64,000 bases of DNA from Ruegeria discodermiae (GTDB lineage Bacteria > Pseudomonadota > Alphaproteobacteria > Rhodobacterales > Rhodobacteraceae): NCBI RefSeq assembly GCF_030758345.1, contig NZ_JAVAMO010000001.1, positions 744,001 to 808,000 on the forward strand, given 5' to 3'. Made by a program: the position numbers and the translations under genes. This document shows positions 30,657-40,729 of this stretch, piece by piece. Within the stretch, counting starts at the first letter, position 1, and each line of letters opens with the position of its first letter. The notes under the pieces were generated by a model. It had not been told where the DNA came from and did not search any database. It saw only the letters and a list, made by a program, of their open reading frames with translations.

Positions 30657-30950
30657 CTATCGCGTATCAACTTTAGGTTGTCTATATTTTTTCAGCGCCG
30701 TGACCTTCAAAGCGTTCTCGCCATGGGTTGCGGCGGCGGCGACCCAGCTATTGAATTCCTCTTCACTCAACCCATAGGTTTTCTGAGCGTCTGACTGCGT
30801 GATCAGCCCGTATAACACGCCCCGCACCACCGCGAGTTTGCGGGATGCAACCCATCTGCTCGTGCTTGCAGGCGGCAGATCAGACCGCGTCATGATCGAC
30901 CCGTCCGGCAGCGTGACCGAGCTTGGTCCTTCAACTTTGCGCAAAAACAT
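30657..30950 (-). CDS. sciP: CtrA inhibitor SciP (DUF1153 family)
   Basis: 97 residues from ATG 30950. The whole protein is the SciP/DUF1153 helix-turn-helix domain (MFLRKVEGPSSVTLPDGSIM, RWVASRKLAVVRGVLYGL, YGLSEEEFNSWV). In Caulobacter SciP binds CtrA and blocks its activation of target promoters. The frame continues upstream to 31160 but without family sequence. It lies immediately before ctrA, so activator and inhibitor may share control. Confidence 0.93.
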   Translation of the reverse strand: MFLRKVEGPSSVTLPDGSIMTRSDLPPASTSRWVASRKLAVVRGVLYGLITQSDAQKTYGLSEEEFNSWVAAAATHGENALKVTALKKYRQPKVDTR

Positions 30951-31080
30951 CACCTTATCCCCTTTCTTGGCCCACAAACTGTTGCGCAGCATACTTAACG
31001 GCACATGAAACCGCCCCTTGAGAGTATCTAGGATTTTCCTATATTCTGCCGGTCTTTCACCGATCCGCAGGAGTCGCCCG

Positions 31081-32226
31081 ATGGCGCTGGACACCGATAC
31101 GCAGCTGAATTCGCTTGGCATCGCCAAACCCCCGTCTGAAACACGGGTCGTGGTGGCCATGTCCGGTGGTGTGGACAGTTCGGTCGTGGCCGCCTATCTG
31201 GCCGATCAGGGCTATGACGTGGTGGGCGTGACGCTGCAGCTTTATGACCATGGCGCGGCGCTGGCCAAGAAAGGCGCGTGTTGTGCAGGCATCGACATCC
31301 ACGACGCGCGCCGGGTGGCCGAGGAACGCGGCTTTCCGCACTATGTTCTGGATTACGAGAACATCTTCAAGGACGCCGTAATCGATGAGTTTGCCGACAG
31401 CTATCTGGCGGGCGCGACCCCTGTGCCCTGTATCCGCTGCAACGAGCGGGTGAAGTTCAAGGACCTGCTGGAAACCGCCAAAGATCTGGAGGCCGACTGC
31501 ATGGCCACAGGGCACTATATCCAGCGCAAGATGGGGCAAAACGGCCCGGAACTGCACAGCGCCGAGGATGCCAATCGCGACCAGTCCTACTTCCTGTTTT
31601 CGACCACGCCTGAGCAGCTGGATTTCCTGCGCTTCCCGCTGGGACATCTGCCATCCAAAGACGCCACCCGCGAGATGGCGGCACAGTATGGGCTGGCCGT
31701 GGCGGACAAGCCCGACAGCCAGGACATCTGTTTCGTGCCCGATGGCAACTATGCCAGCGTGATCGAGAAACTGCGCCCCGGTGCTGCGGAACCGGGCGAG
31801 ATCGTGCATGCCGATGGCCGGGTGCTGGGCAGTCATGAGGGCGTCATTCATTACACGATCGGCCAGCGCCGGGGCTTGGGCATCGGCGGGCTGAGCGAGC
31901 CGCTTTATGTGGTCAAGCTGGATGTGGATGCCAAACAGGTTGTGGTCGGCCCGAAGGAGATGCTGGCCACCCGCACCGTCCCGGTGCGCGAGATCAACTG
32001 GCTGGGCGATGAACCCTTCACCTCGCAAAAGGAATGGCATGTCTCGGTCAAGGTCCGCTCGACCCGCCCGCCGCGCGAGGCGGTGATCCGACCGTTGAGC
32101 GAGACCACCGCCGAGGTCGAATTGCTGAACGCCGAGGAAGGCATCTCGCCGGGGCAGGCCTGTGTGTTCTACGAAACCGGTGGCAGCCGCATCTTTGGTG
32201 GTGGCTGGATCTGGCGCGGTTACTGA
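31081..32226 (+). CDS. mnmA: tRNA 2-thiouridine(34) synthase
   Basis: 381 residues. MnmA activates U34 of Lys/Glu/Gln tRNAs with ATP and inserts sulfur. P-loop [10 protein letters not shown] near residue 31; the first catalytic cysteine in the [11 protein letters not shown] motif; the second in [11 protein letters not shown] near the C-terminus; NRDQSYFLF between. ATG 31081 chosen with CAGGAG upstream. It is convergent with the next gene, overlapping it by 7 bases. Confidence 0.97.
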   Translation: MALDTDTQLNSLGIAKPPSETRVVVAMSGGVDSSVVAAYLADQGYDVVGVTLQLYDHGAALAKKGACCAGIDIHDARRVAEERGFPHYVLDYENIFKDAVIDEFADSYLAGATPVPCIRCNERVKFKDLLETAKDLEADCMATGHYIQRKMGQNGPELHSAEDANRDQSYFLFSTTPEQLDFLRFPLGHLPSKDATREMAAQYGLAVADKPDSQDICFVPDGNYASVIEKLRPGAAEPGEIVHADGRVLGSHEGVIHYTIGQRRGLGIGGLSEPLYVVKLDVDAKQVVVGPKEMLATRTVPVREINWLGDEPFTSQKEWHVSVKVRSTRPPREAVIRPLSETTAEVELLNAEEGISPGQACVFYETGGSRIFGGGWIWRGY

Positions 32227-32804
32227 ACCATATCGGTCCAGGTGTTGCTGAGGATAAATATCCCGGCGCAGATCATCACGTAGGGCACGATTTTCTCCAT
32301 CCGGCGGGCGATGCGCTCGGCGAAGCTGGTGGCGCGTGCGCCGGCCAGCGCAAGCGCAGCCAGGGCGCAGACTGCCAGTACAGCGCCGATCAGCCCGGCG
32401 ATACGGTAGCTCGGCGCGGAATCGGCCAGCAACGGCGCCATCACGATGAAGCTATCCACGGACATGCTGAGAAACAGCAGCGTGGTCACCACCACCGATG
32501 CACCCGCAGGGAGTGGTGAGGCTGGCGCCTCTGCATCTGAGGAGAACTGACGCCACAGGCCCCAGAGCCCAAGACCCACGGGAAAGACGCCGAGATAGCC
32601 CGCCCAATGCGGCACCGCATCGCTGACGCCATAGGCCACAGCCATCGCGGCCACCAGCACCAGCATCTGGGCCAGCAGAAACCCTGCCACCGAGCTGACC
32701 GCGCCGGAAACCAGCATCAGCGCGATCAGCGCCGCCAGATTGTCGAGATTGGTCAGCACCTGCGCCAGCGCGGCGGAGAGGGCAAAGATCACATGATCCA
32801 GCAT
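32220..32804 (-). CDS. Six-span membrane protein, CadD/LysE-like transporter
   Basis: 194 residues with about six hydrophobic segments. The N-terminal [13 protein letters not shown] and central [13 protein letters not shown] blocks, each with an Asp inside a helix, resemble the repeated acidic helices of CadD-type and LysE-superfamily exporters. The ion or solute cannot be named. Its start shares one base with the lpxB stop, making it the last gene of the lipid A operon, an unusual companion. Confidence 0.6.
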   Translation of the reverse strand: MLDHVIFALSAALAQVLTNLDNLAALIALMLVSGAVSSVAGFLLAQMLVLVAAMAVAYGVSDAVPHWAGYLGVFPVGLGLWGLWRQFSSDAEAPASPLPAGASVVVTTLLFLSMSVDSFIVMAPLLADSAPSYRIAGLIGAVLAVCALAALALAGARATSFAERIARRMEKIVPYVMICAGIFILSNTWTDMVQ

Positions 32805-33961
32805 CAGCCCTGCATCCGTTTCAGAACCGCGCGGGCCGCGCGCAATCCGGGCGCTTCGCCGCCGCGGCCCAGACGTTCCATGGTCAAGGCCATGGCGTCG
32901 GTTTGACCCGAGGGGTCAGCCTGCAAAGCTGCGAGCGCAGCCGCGACGTTTTCGGGCGTGCAGTCGGGGCCGAGGCATTCCGGCACCACACGCGTCTCGC
33001 TGACCAGATTGACCAGCGTGACCGTATCCAGCTTGACCATCCGCTCGGCGATCTTCTGGGTGAGCCAGCTGAGCTTGTAGGCGATCACCATCGGCGTGTT
33101 CTGCGCCGCCAGTTCCAGCGAGACTGTCCCCGAGGCTGCGAGCGCCAGATCGGCCATCGCAAAACCTGCGCGTTTACGCATCGCGGCGGCATCGCTGTCC
33201 AGCCCGCGCGGGTCGAGGATGACGGGATTGCCCGGCCAGTCGGCGGTCTGCGCCTGCACCAGATCGACCACATGCGGCACCGCCGGGACAACCACGCGCA
33301 TATCGGGCCGGTCATTCAGAAACGCGCTGAGCGCCGCCCCAAAGACCGGCGCGAGCCGCTCGATCTCGCCCCGCCGCGAGCCGGGCAGCGCCAGCAGCAC
33401 CGGTGCATCGCCCAGTTCCAGGTCGGCCCGCAGCGCGGCGATCTCCTCCGCGCTGGCGACCGGGTCGGCAGCCACGGGATGGCCGACGAAGTCGCATTCC
33501 ATTCCGGCGCGTTCCATATAGGGCGGCTCGAAAGGCAGCAGCGCTAGAACGTGATCAATCACCTTGGCCATCTTGTCGGCCCGCCCCGGCCGCCAGGCCC
33601 AGACGCTGGGGGCCACGTAGTGCACGGTGCGGATCGTGCTTTGCGCCTTGACCAGTTTCGCCACGCGCAGGCTGAAATCGGGGCTGTCGATGGTGATCAG
33701 CACGTCGGGCTTCATCTCAAGCACTGCCTGCGCGGTCTCGGCGATGCGGCGTTTGAGGTGGAAGAATTTGGGCAGGACCTCGGTCAGGCCCATGACGCTG
33801 AGTTCCGACATGGGAAAGCGGCTCTGCAACCCCTGCCCGGTCATCATCGGCCCGCCAATGCCGTCGAATTTTACATCCGGGTCCAGCTGGCGCAGCCCCT
33901 GCATCAGCGCCCCGCCCAGCCGGTCGCCCGAAGGCTCGCCCGCAAGGACAAAGACCCGCAT
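32804..33961 (-). CDS. lpxB: Lipid-A-disaccharide synthase
   Basis: 385 residues, GT19 glycosyltransferase that joins UDP-diacylglucosamine to lipid X. Begins VFVLAGEPSGDRLGGALM, the family N-terminus, with FDGIGGPMM and the YVAPSVWAWRPGRA block; LLPFEPPYMER and LPGSRRGEI follow. Directly abuts lpxI upstream and is in the standard fabZ-lpxA-lpxI-lpxB order for Alphaproteobacteria. Confidence 0.97.
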   Translation of the reverse strand: MRVFVLAGEPSGDRLGGALMQGLRQLDPDVKFDGIGGPMMTGQGLQSRFPMSELSVMGLTEVLPKFFHLKRRIAETAQAVLEMKPDVLITIDSPDFSLRVAKLVKAQSTIRTVHYVAPSVWAWRPGRADKMAKVIDHVLALLPFEPPYMERAGMECDFVGHPVAADPVASAEEIAALRADLELGDAPVLLALPGSRRGEIERLAPVFGAALSAFLNDRPDMRVVVPAVPHVVDLVQAQTADWPGNPVILDPRGLDSDAAAMRKRAGFAMADLALAASGTVSLELAAQNTPMVIAYKLSWLTQKIAERMVKLDTVTLVNLVSETRVVPECLGPDCTPENVAAALAALQADPSGQTDAMALTMERLGRGGEAPGLRAARAVLKRMQG

Positions 33962-34756
33962 TCAGACCGCCCGTTCGCGCACGGTCAGAAACAGGCCGAG
34001 CCGGTTGCATTCCTCGATAACCCGGTCCCGTTCCAGCACGATCACCCCGCCCTTTTCAATCACGATCCCTGACAGGCCAGCGGCAACGGCGCTGGTCACG
34101 GTATCCGGGCCGATGGCGGGCAAGTCGGCGCGGCGGTCCTGATCAGGTTTCGGTGCCTTGAACAGGATGCCGCCCCCCGCATCGGGGCGCTGGGTCAGCG
34201 ATTGCAGCATCCAGGCGGTGCCATAGATCCCCTCGACGGCCAGAGCCTGCCCCTTGGCCACAACACAGGCCTGACCGATATCCGCAGCGCTCATCGCCCG
34301 CACGATCATAGTGCCGCGATCTGCGTCGCGCAGATCCCCCTCGCTCGGCTGCGCCTCACTCAGGGTGCCGAGTGGCGGCAGCAGGTCAGGCGCGATCTCA
34401 TGTGCGGCATGGACGGTCAGATCGGCCTCTTCGAGGAGACTGATGATCGCGCGCAACGCGCTATCATCACCGGACAGGATCGCCTTTTGCAGGATCGGCA
34501 CCAGAGGCATGGTGGCAGCATCTATGCGCGACGGATCGATCGGAGGCCGCCCCACGGCACCCGCCATGCAAATTCCGGTCACGCCTTTGGACTTGAGCTC
34601 TACGATCAACGTGCCCAATTGCTCGATCACAAAAGGGCGATCCACGCTCAGGTGGTCCGGCAGGAACGGCTCCATCGCGCAGATATAAGGTCGCACTGGC
34701 AGATGGGCCACGATCTCGTCGGGCAGAACACCGGTCCCGGCGATCAGCGCCAGCAT
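33962..34756 (-). CDS. lpxI: UDP-2,3-diacylglucosamine pyrophosphatase LpxI
   Basis: 264 residues, the former DUF1009 family that replaces LpxH in Alphaproteobacteria and makes lipid X. It begins LALIAGTGVLPDEI and contains SDRA-type and GRPPIDPSRID blocks and the C-terminal EKGGVIVLERD. It lies between lpxA and lpxB, with no gap to lpxB. Start ATG 34756 follows the lpxA stop by 3 bases. Confidence 0.95.
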   Translation of the reverse strand: MLALIAGTGVLPDEIVAHLPVRPYICAMEPFLPDHLSVDRPFVIEQLGTLIVELKSKGVTGICMAGAVGRPPIDPSRIDAATMPLVPILQKAILSGDDSALRAIISLLEEADLTVHAAHEIAPDLLPPLGTLSEAQPSEGDLRDADRGTMIVRAMSAADIGQACVVAKGQALAVEGIYGTAWMLQSLTQRPDAGGGILFKAPKPDQDRRADLPAIGPDTVTSAVAAGLSGIVIEKGGVIVLERDRVIEECNRLGLFLTVRERAV

Positions 34757-34759
34757 GGA

Positions 34760-35545
34760 TCAGCGCTCCGGCGTGAGGAAGGACCGGTCGCTTTGCCCGG
34801 TCACAAAGTCGACGATCTGCTGAACATAATCGCTGTCAGCGCTTTCGCCCAGACGTTTGGCGCGCTCCTGAAAGGTGCCGTCGCCTTCGGACAGTTCCTT
34901 GAACGCCGCGCGCAGGGCCGAGATATCGGCTCGTGACAACCCGCGTCGCTTGAGCCCGACAAGATTCAACCCGTCAAGCCGCCCGCGCTGCGCCTGCACC
35001 AGCCCGTAGGGGATCACATCATTGGGCACCATGGTCAGCGCGCCGATGATCGCGCCGCGCCCGACCCGCACCCATTGATGCAGCCCCGAGATGCCGCCGA
35101 CGATCACATCGTCCTCGATCACGCAATGCCCGGCGGCACCGGCATGGTTCACCATGATCACGCGGTTGCCCATCTGCACGTCATGGGCCACATGCACCCC
35201 CGCCATCAGCAGGCAATCATCGCCGATGCGGGTCACCCCGCCACCGCCTTCGGTACCGGTATTGACCGTCACATGTTCCCGGATCCGGTTGCGCTGTCCA
35301 ATCACCAGCGACGTATTCTCACCGCCGAATTTCAGGTCCTGCGGGATCTCTCCGATCACCGAGAAATTGAAGATCACTGTGTCGTCGCCAACCTCGGTGT
35401 CACCGGTCACCACCACATGGCTTTTGAGCTCGACCCGGTCGCCAAGCCGCACCTGCGGCCCGACCAGACAGAACGGGCCGATGATGCAATCCTGACCGAT
35501 CTGGGCGCCCTCTTCGATGATGGCGCTGGGGTGGATGCGGCTCAT
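34760..35545 (-). CDS. lpxA: UDP-N-acetylglucosamine acyltransferase
   Basis: 261 residues from ATG 35545, which overlaps the fabZ stop (ATGA). The hexapeptide-repeat left-handed beta helix covers about residues 1-190 ([43 protein letters not shown]), with the catalytic His in the [12 protein letters not shown] segment, and a helical C-terminus follows. First step of lipid A synthesis. Confidence 0.97.
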   Translation of the reverse strand: MSRIHPSAIIEEGAQIGQDCIIGPFCLVGPQVRLGDRVELKSHVVVTGDTEVGDDTVIFNFSVIGEIPQDLKFGGENTSLVIGQRNRIREHVTVNTGTEGGGGVTRIGDDCLLMAGVHVAHDVQMGNRVIMVNHAGAAGHCVIEDDVIVGGISGLHQWVRVGRGAIIGALTMVPNDVIPYGLVQAQRGRLDGLNLVGLKRRGLSRADISALRAAFKELSEGDGTFQERAKRLGESADSDYVQQIVDFVTGQSDRSFLTPER

Positions 35546-36015
35546 GTCGTCTTTTCCATGTCCCAATCAACATAGGCTGAAAACTCGGCCTGCGCCGCTA
35601 CCTCGCCCTCGACTGTGGCCACGCCGCTGAACTTGAATATCTTGCCACCCTTCTTGCCGCGTATGGTCTGGACTTGCATCTCCATCACGTCACCGGGCAC
35701 CACCTTGCGGCGGAACTTGCACTTGTCGATGGACATGAAATAGATCAGCAATTCGGTATCGATCACGTCAAAGCCGACGCCCAGCATAACACCTGCCGTC
35801 TGCGCCATCGCCTCGATGATCGTCACGCCCGGCATGATCGGGGTGCCCGGAAAATGGCCCTGAAAATGCGGCTCGTTCATAGTGACATTCTTGATCCCGC
35901 GCGACGATGCGTAGCCGTCGATATCCACCACCTTGTCGACCAGAAGAAAGGGATAGCGGTGCGGCAGAATACGCTGGATCAGCTGAATATCGGCGCTCTT
36001 GGTCTCTGATGTCAT
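35542..36015 (-). CDS. fabZ: 3-hydroxyacyl-ACP dehydratase
   Basis: 157 residues from ATG 36015. Hotdog fold with the catalytic His in [15 protein letters not shown] and the catalytic Glu in [10 protein letters not shown]. Acts in fatty acid elongation and competes with LpxA for hydroxyacyl-ACP, which explains the operon. The frame extends upstream to 36081 but that part is not conserved. Confidence 0.97.
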   Translation of the reverse strand: MTSETKSADIQLIQRILPHRYPFLLVDKVVDIDGYASSRGIKNVTMNEPHFQGHFPGTPIMPGVTIIEAMAQTAGVMLGVGFDVIDTELLIYFMSIDKCKFRRKVVPGDVMEMQVQTIRGKKGGKIFKFSGVATVEGEVAAQAEFSAYVDWDMEKTT

Positions 36016-36086
36016 TGCGCGGTCGTCCCGTGGTTCATTCTTGTTGGTGGCGTCACTAGCAACAGACGCCCGTTTGAGCAAGCGAG

Positions 36087-36665
36087 CTAGCGCTCGATCT
36101 GCGTTTCCAGATCGGAACCATCACCGATCGCCGCATTGATCCGGGCGATCGCATTGGCGGTGATATCGGTGGCGTTTGCACTCAGAAACACGTCAGAGCG
36201 CTCCAGTATCACGCCAGCCCCGGTATCGCGCATCAGCGTTTCCAGCACCGGGCGGACAGCCTCAAAAAACACCGCTCGTGCTTTTTCGCGGTTGAGTGTC
36301 AAGGCATCCAGCTTGGCCTTCTGGTTAACGCGATGCTCTTCTACCTTCCTGTCGAATGCATCAGCCAGCGCGCGAAATGTCTGCGGGTCAGTTGTGGCGC
36401 GCCGCCCGGTCAGCGCCTCTTCCTCACGGCTCAGCTCTTCGATGATACGCTCATTTTCGGCGGAAAGAACGATACCCTCGGCTTCAAGCTCACTCAGAAC
36501 CCGCTGTCCGAAATCGGACTCGGCAAAAAGCCGGTCAGCGGAAATGGTGAGAATTTGACCTGTGGGCAGACCGGTTTGCTGCGCGCCCACTGAAGGCGCA
36601 CCCAGCAAGAGCGCAACCGCCAGCAACAAGGCAGTACGCGGGCTGGATCTGCGCCCAAGCGCCAT
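36087..36665 (-). CDS. skp: Periplasmic chaperone of the OmpH/Skp family
   Basis: 192 residues with a Sec signal peptide ([18 protein letters not shown], cleaved about residue 28). The mature chain is mainly long amphipathic helices ([51 protein letters not shown]), the tentacle arms of Skp-like trimers that hold unfolded outer-membrane proteins. It lies 6 bases downstream of bamA, the usual partner. Confidence 0.88.
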   Translation of the reverse strand: MALGRRSSPRTALLLAVALLLGAPSVGAQQTGLPTGQILTISADRLFAESDFGQRVLSELEAEGIVLSAENERIIEELSREEEALTGRRATTDPQTFRALADAFDRKVEEHRVNQKAKLDALTLNREKARAVFFEAVRPVLETLMRDTGAGVILERSDVFLSANATDITANAIARINAAIGDGSDLETQIER

Positions 36666-36671
36666 CCCAGA

Positions 36672-39032
36672 TCAGAACCGCGCCTGAAGCGTCACGTCGA
36701 AATTCTGTTCCTTGTCAAAGTCTTCTTTCTGCAACGCTTTGGAAAAGTTGAACCGCAACGGGCCGAATGGTGTTGTCCAGAGAATCGAGAAGCCGACCAC
36801 CTGTCTGAGCGACCCATCGGCTCCCACGATCGATGCCCCATCGGTGTTTACGTTATCGATGTTCCAAAGGTTGCCCAGATCATAGAACAGGCCCCCGCGA
36901 ATCCCGTACTCCTCTGGCAGCCCTAAGGGGAAATCAGCCTCGAGCCGCGCGACCGCGTAATAGTTGCCGCCAATCGCGTCATCGACACCGTTGGACAGAT
37001 CACGCGGGCCGATACCCGCCGGCTCGAAGCCGCGGAATGTGCGCGGTCCTAGCAGGAACCGGTCAATTGTGCGGCTGTTGCCACCACCAAACCAGTGGAA
37101 CGCGCCCAACTCGACCGTGGCTTTGAGTGTCACCTCTTCACTCCAAACCAGCCGCTGAGCGGTGCTGCTGACAACAGCTTTGACATATTTGTCATCTCCA
37201 CCAAGCCCTGCCGTATCAACGTCAGCTCGGAACAGAACCCCGGCAGTGGGATCCAAACCACTAAGGCGACTGTCATAGACATAGCTCACCCCCAGCCCGC
37301 TTGCGGTACGCTCGCCCTGAGCGATCTCTGAGGCGATGACCGCGCCCACCGTCTGGTCATCACGCTGGCGCATTTCGCTCTGCCCCCAATCATACCGAAA
37401 CTGCATGGAGGACAGCTCGCCCACTGGAAACGTCACACCCGGTGTGAAAAATACGCGCCTTGTATCGTAGTTAGAAAAGCTCGAATCGCGCGCCGCATAT
37501 CCAAGATCAAGATCACCGCGCAGATCACGTCCCAGAAGATTGGGTTCGGTGAAACTGAAGGTATAACGCTCGGATTCCTGCGCGGTCGAGACGTTCAGAG
37601 AAACTCGTTGCCCCCGACCAAGGAAGTTGTTTTCGGTCAGCCCGATTGCCAAACCGAACCCGTCCGCCGCCGAGTAGTTACCACCGAGGCTAAGTGCCCC
37701 GGTCGGCTGTTCTTCCACATCCACATCGACAATGACCCGATCCGGGGTGGAGCCCTCGCGAGTTTCCACATCGGAATTGGCAAAAAAGCCCAATGCGCGG
37801 ATGCGTTCCGCGCTCTCGCGGATTTCGCGCGGGTTGAACGGGTCGCCTTCGACCGTTCTGAACTGGTTGCGGATCACCCGGTCCAGCGTCGTGGTGTTGC
37901 CCTCGATATCGATCCGTTCGACAAAGATGCGCGGTCCACGCACCAGAGCAAAATCAACGTTCAGACTTAAGTCGCGATCATTGCGGGTGATCCGGGGTTC
38001 AACGCGCAGGAAGTCGACACCATTGCGCAAGCCGAGTTTTTCCAGGCGCGCGATCTCATTATCCACCAGTGACGGGGAATAGGTCACCCCGGGCCGGACC
38101 CTGATCGCATCAAGATAGGGCGCAGGATCAAGACCCTCGATCTCGCTGGAGACGGTGATCTCGCCAAACGAGAATTGCTGACCCTCGGTGATGTTGAGCA
38201 CCAGAAAGAACGCGTCCCGTTCGCGGGTGAATTCCACGTTCGAACTGTTGACCCGGAAATCCACATAGCCGCGCGACAGGTAGAAGTCACGCAACACTTG
38301 CTTGTCAAACTCGATCCGGTCGGCGATGAATGTATCGGCCTGAATGAAGGTGCGCAGCAAACCAGCCTGTTTGGTCTCAAGCACCCGGCGCAGGCGGCGA
38401 TCAGAGTAAGCGCGGTTACCGACGAAACTGATGCGCTCAACCTCAATCGTGTCACCCTCGGCAATCTCAAAAACCAGATCGACCCGATTATCGTTGCGGC
38501 GGATGATGCGCGGCACGACCGTGGCGGCAACACGGCCCCGCGCGGAATAGACATCCGAGATCGCAACCGCGTCGCGTTCGGCCTGCTCAGGCGTGTAAAC
38601 ACGGCGGGACTCCGAGGAGACAACCTGGCTCAAAACATCGTTTCTAATCCGCTTGTTGCCCTCAAAGCTGATCTGGTTGATCGTCGGGTATTCCGCGACC
38701 TTAACAATCAGTGTGCTACCGCGCGGGATCATCTCGACTGTTTCAAATACGCCACTGTCAAGCACACGCTGCACGGCGTCGTTAAGCTGACCGGCGCTCA
38801 CTTCCTTGCCAGCTTCGATTCCCGTTCGGGTGATGATGGTCGAGGTTTCGATCCGCTCGTTGCCCTCGACCTGCACCGAATTGAAGACGTAGGTCTGCGC
38901 CGCCGCCATGTCGGGCAGGGTTGCAAAAGCCGTTGTCGCCAAAAAGAAAATCGCTGCCAGTGCACGCCACAACATATTGCCGCCGCTCCGCACTCCGCCG
39001 CAGGATATACCCGTCCCCGTGCCAGTCTTCAT
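36672..39032 (-). CDS. bamA: Outer-membrane protein assembly factor BamA
   Basis: About 786 residues. After a hydrophobic signal sequence come five POTRA repeats (starting VFNSVQVEGNERIETSTI) and the C-terminal 16-strand barrel with the VRGF-like motif seen as FRGFEPAGIGPRD and a terminal aromatic residue in VTLQARF. It folds beta-barrel proteins into the outer membrane. The start is uncertain: TTG 39053, ATG 39032 and ATG 38975 are all in frame; ATG 38975 gives the tidiest signal peptide. Confidence 0.95.
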   Translation of the reverse strand: MKTGTGTGISCGGVRSGGNMLWRALAAIFFLATTAFATLPDMAAAQTYVFNSVQVEGNERIETSTIITRTGIEAGKEVSAGQLNDAVQRVLDSGVFETVEMIPRGSTLIVKVAEYPTINQISFEGNKRIRNDVLSQVVSSESRRVYTPEQAERDAVAISDVYSARGRVAATVVPRIIRRNDNRVDLVFEIAEGDTIEVERISFVGNRAYSDRRLRRVLETKQAGLLRTFIQADTFIADRIEFDKQVLRDFYLSRGYVDFRVNSSNVEFTRERDAFFLVLNITEGQQFSFGEITVSSEIEGLDPAPYLDAIRVRPGVTYSPSLVDNEIARLEKLGLRNGVDFLRVEPRITRNDRDLSLNVDFALVRGPRIFVERIDIEGNTTTLDRVIRNQFRTVEGDPFNPREIRESAERIRALGFFANSDVETREGSTPDRVIVDVDVEEQPTGALSLGGNYSAADGFGLAIGLTENNFLGRGQRVSLNVSTAQESERYTFSFTEPNLLGRDLRGDLDLGYAARDSSFSNYDTRRVFFTPGVTFPVGELSSMQFRYDWGQSEMRQRDDQTVGAVIASEIAQGERTASGLGVSYVYDSRLSGLDPTAGVLFRADVDTAGLGGDDKYVKAVVSSTAQRLVWSEEVTLKATVELGAFHWFGGGNSRTIDRFLLGPRTFRGFEPAGIGPRDLSNGVDDAIGGNYYAVARLEADFPLGLPEEYGIRGGLFYDLGNLWNIDNVNTDGASIVGADGSLRQVVGFSILWTTPFGPLRFNFSKALQKEDFDKEQNFDVTLQARF

Positions 39033-39103
39033 TTTTGAACTACCCGATTTCAAACCGCTATTTTTGCTTTTCAGTAGCGGGATTGAAGCGCGTTGTCAAA
39101 ACA

Positions 39104-39140
39104 CCAAAGGCACGCAACCTTTCGATTTACGTGCCTTTTT
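39104..39140. terminator. Hairpin between the 41-residue gene and bamA
   Basis: AAGGCACG and CGTGCCTT pair across a 15-base loop. On the plus strand it is followed by TTT; on the minus strand the T-tract is broken. It may attenuate transcription entering bamA from rseP rather than end it fully. Confidence 0.45.
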
Positions 39141-39160
39141 GGATTGTTGATTGCCGAGAA

Positions 39161-39286
39161 TCAGAAACTGTTGAGATAAGCGCCCATGGCAAGACCCGCC
39201 CCAAGCGCGCCGAGAAACAGGAAACGGTCCCAGTTCAGCTCAAACAACAAGCTGAGGCCGCGATAGGATTGCTGGAGTGCAGGCAT
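39161..39286 (-). CDS. 41-residue membrane protein between rseP and bamA
   Basis: Translates as MPALQQSYRGLSLLFELNWD, then one hydrophobic helix RFLFLGALGAGLAMGAY and LNSF. GAGGG lies about 8 bases before the ATG. The YRGLxLLFELNWDRFL part is a pattern I associate with tiny conserved membrane proteins of Rhodobacteraceae, from memory. One helix with Tyr/Arg on the cytoplasmic side. Function unknown; its place in the envelope-assembly operon hints at a link to it. Confidence 0.7.
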   Translation of the reverse strand: MPALQQSYRGLSLLFELNWDRFLFLGALGAGLAMGAYLNSF

Positions 39287-39372
39287 GGTAAGACCCTCGA
39301 AAACGATGGCTATACCCTAGTGCCGGAATATGGCGAGACTTGGGCAAGCTTGCGGCAAGATCGGGGACCGCC

Positions 39373-40725
39373 TCAGCAGAACAGGTCGTTGGTGAGGGCA
39401 AAAACCATCAGCCCCAGGATCAGCGAGATGCCCACTGTCATCAGCACCCGCAGCGCCATATCGCTGGGCGGTTTCCCCGCAACCGCCTCATAAGCGTAAA
39501 AGACCAAGTGACCGCCATCCAGCGCCGGGATCGGGAACAGGTTCATCAGCCCCACCGCAGCCGACAGCACCGCAATGAACCAGATGAAACTCTGCGCGCC
39601 CTGGCTGGCCATCGCGCCCGAGGTCTCGGCGATACCGATAGGTCCGGAGATATTGCAGGTGCTGATCGCGCCGGTGATCATGTGCCAAAGGCCGGAAACC
39701 GAGCCGCGGATGATCCGCCATGTCTGTTCGGTGCCCTCGGCCAGAGCCTGCACCGGCCCGGCCCGCTCGGTCGCGGGCTCCAGAGCCATGCCGCCGACGA
39801 TGCCGATCCGCCAATGGGTGACAAAGCCACCTTCGGGCTGCGGCTCGTCGGTGCGGCGCGGCACCAGAGCAAATTCAAGCGTCTCGCCATCACGCCAGAC
39901 ATCCAGCAGCAACCCCTTGCCGTCTGATCCTTCAACCGCCTCTTTCAACTCGGAAAAGGCAAAGACCGGGGTGCCGTCTATAGCGGTGATCACATCACCG
40001 GGTTTCAGGTCGATATCCATCGCAGCACTACGCGGAGCGACAGCGGTGATAAGCGGTGGAAACAGCCATGGGCCCTGCACAACCATGTCTCGCCCATCAC
40101 GAATGACCGCATAGTCCAGGACGGGCTCGGGTTGCAGGTCGTCGATGAAGTCGTCCCATGCGTCGGCATTTGTGAATTCGGGGACTATCGCCCCGTTGAT
40201 CGCCGTGATCTGGTCCCCGACCTGCAATTCCTCGACAACATTTGGCAGCGGTTCGATCGCGGCCACGGTCAATGGGTCGCTGGCGACGCCGCGAAACATG
40301 AAGATCGCGCCAAAAACGATGATCGACAGGATGAAGTTGAACACCGGACCGGCAGCCACGGTTGCGGTGCGCGCCCAGAGCGGTGCGCCATGCATGGAGG
40401 CGCGCAAGGCCTTCGGATTGCCCTCGGCCAGCGTCTGCATAGCCGCCTCATCCTTGCCCGACGCCGCATCGGCATCGCCCAGAAACTTCACATAGCCACC
40501 AAATGGCAGCAGAGCGACCTGCCAGCGCGTGCCGTGACGGTCGACCCGGCTCCAGAGGACGGGGCCGAAACCCAGCGAAAACACCTCGGCATGAATGCCG
40601 GACCAGCGCCCAACGATGTAATGGCCATATTCATGGACGGCGACGATCACCGAAAGTGCCAGCACAAAGGCTATGATGGTATAAAGAAGTCCGCCAAACT
40701 GCGGGATCATCCCAAGAATGTCCAA
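39373..40725 (-). CDS. rseP: Site-2 metalloprotease RseP
   Basis: 450 residues if started at TTG 40725, 4 bases after the dxr stop with GGGTAG before it; ATG 40710 is an alternative. Zinc motif HEYGH in the first helix, a PDZ region in the middle (PGDVITAIDGTPVF), and the C-terminal NLFPIPALDGGHLVF that carries the third ligand Asp. It cleaves transmembrane anti-sigma factors after a first cut. Standard position between dxr and bamA. Confidence 0.96.
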   Translation of the reverse strand: MDILGMIPQFGGLLYTIIAFVLALSVIVAVHEYGHYIVGRWSGIHAEVFSLGFGPVLWSRVDRHGTRWQVALLPFGGYVKFLGDADAASGKDEAAMQTLAEGNPKALRASMHGAPLWARTATVAAGPVFNFILSIIVFGAIFMFRGVASDPLTVAAIEPLPNVVEELQVGDQITAINGAIVPEFTNADAWDDFIDDLQPEPVLDYAVIRDGRDMVVQGPWLFPPLITAVAPRSAAMDIDLKPGDVITAIDGTPVFAFSELKEAVEGSDGKGLLLDVWRDGETLEFALVPRRTDEPQPEGGFVTHWRIGIVGGMALEPATERAGPVQALAEGTEQTWRIIRGSVSGLWHMITGAISTCNISGPIGIAETSGAMASQGAQSFIWFIAVLSAAVGLMNLFPIPALDGGHLVFYAYEAVAGKPPSDMALRVLMTVGISLILGLMVFALTNDLFC

Positions 40726-40729
40726 GTGT

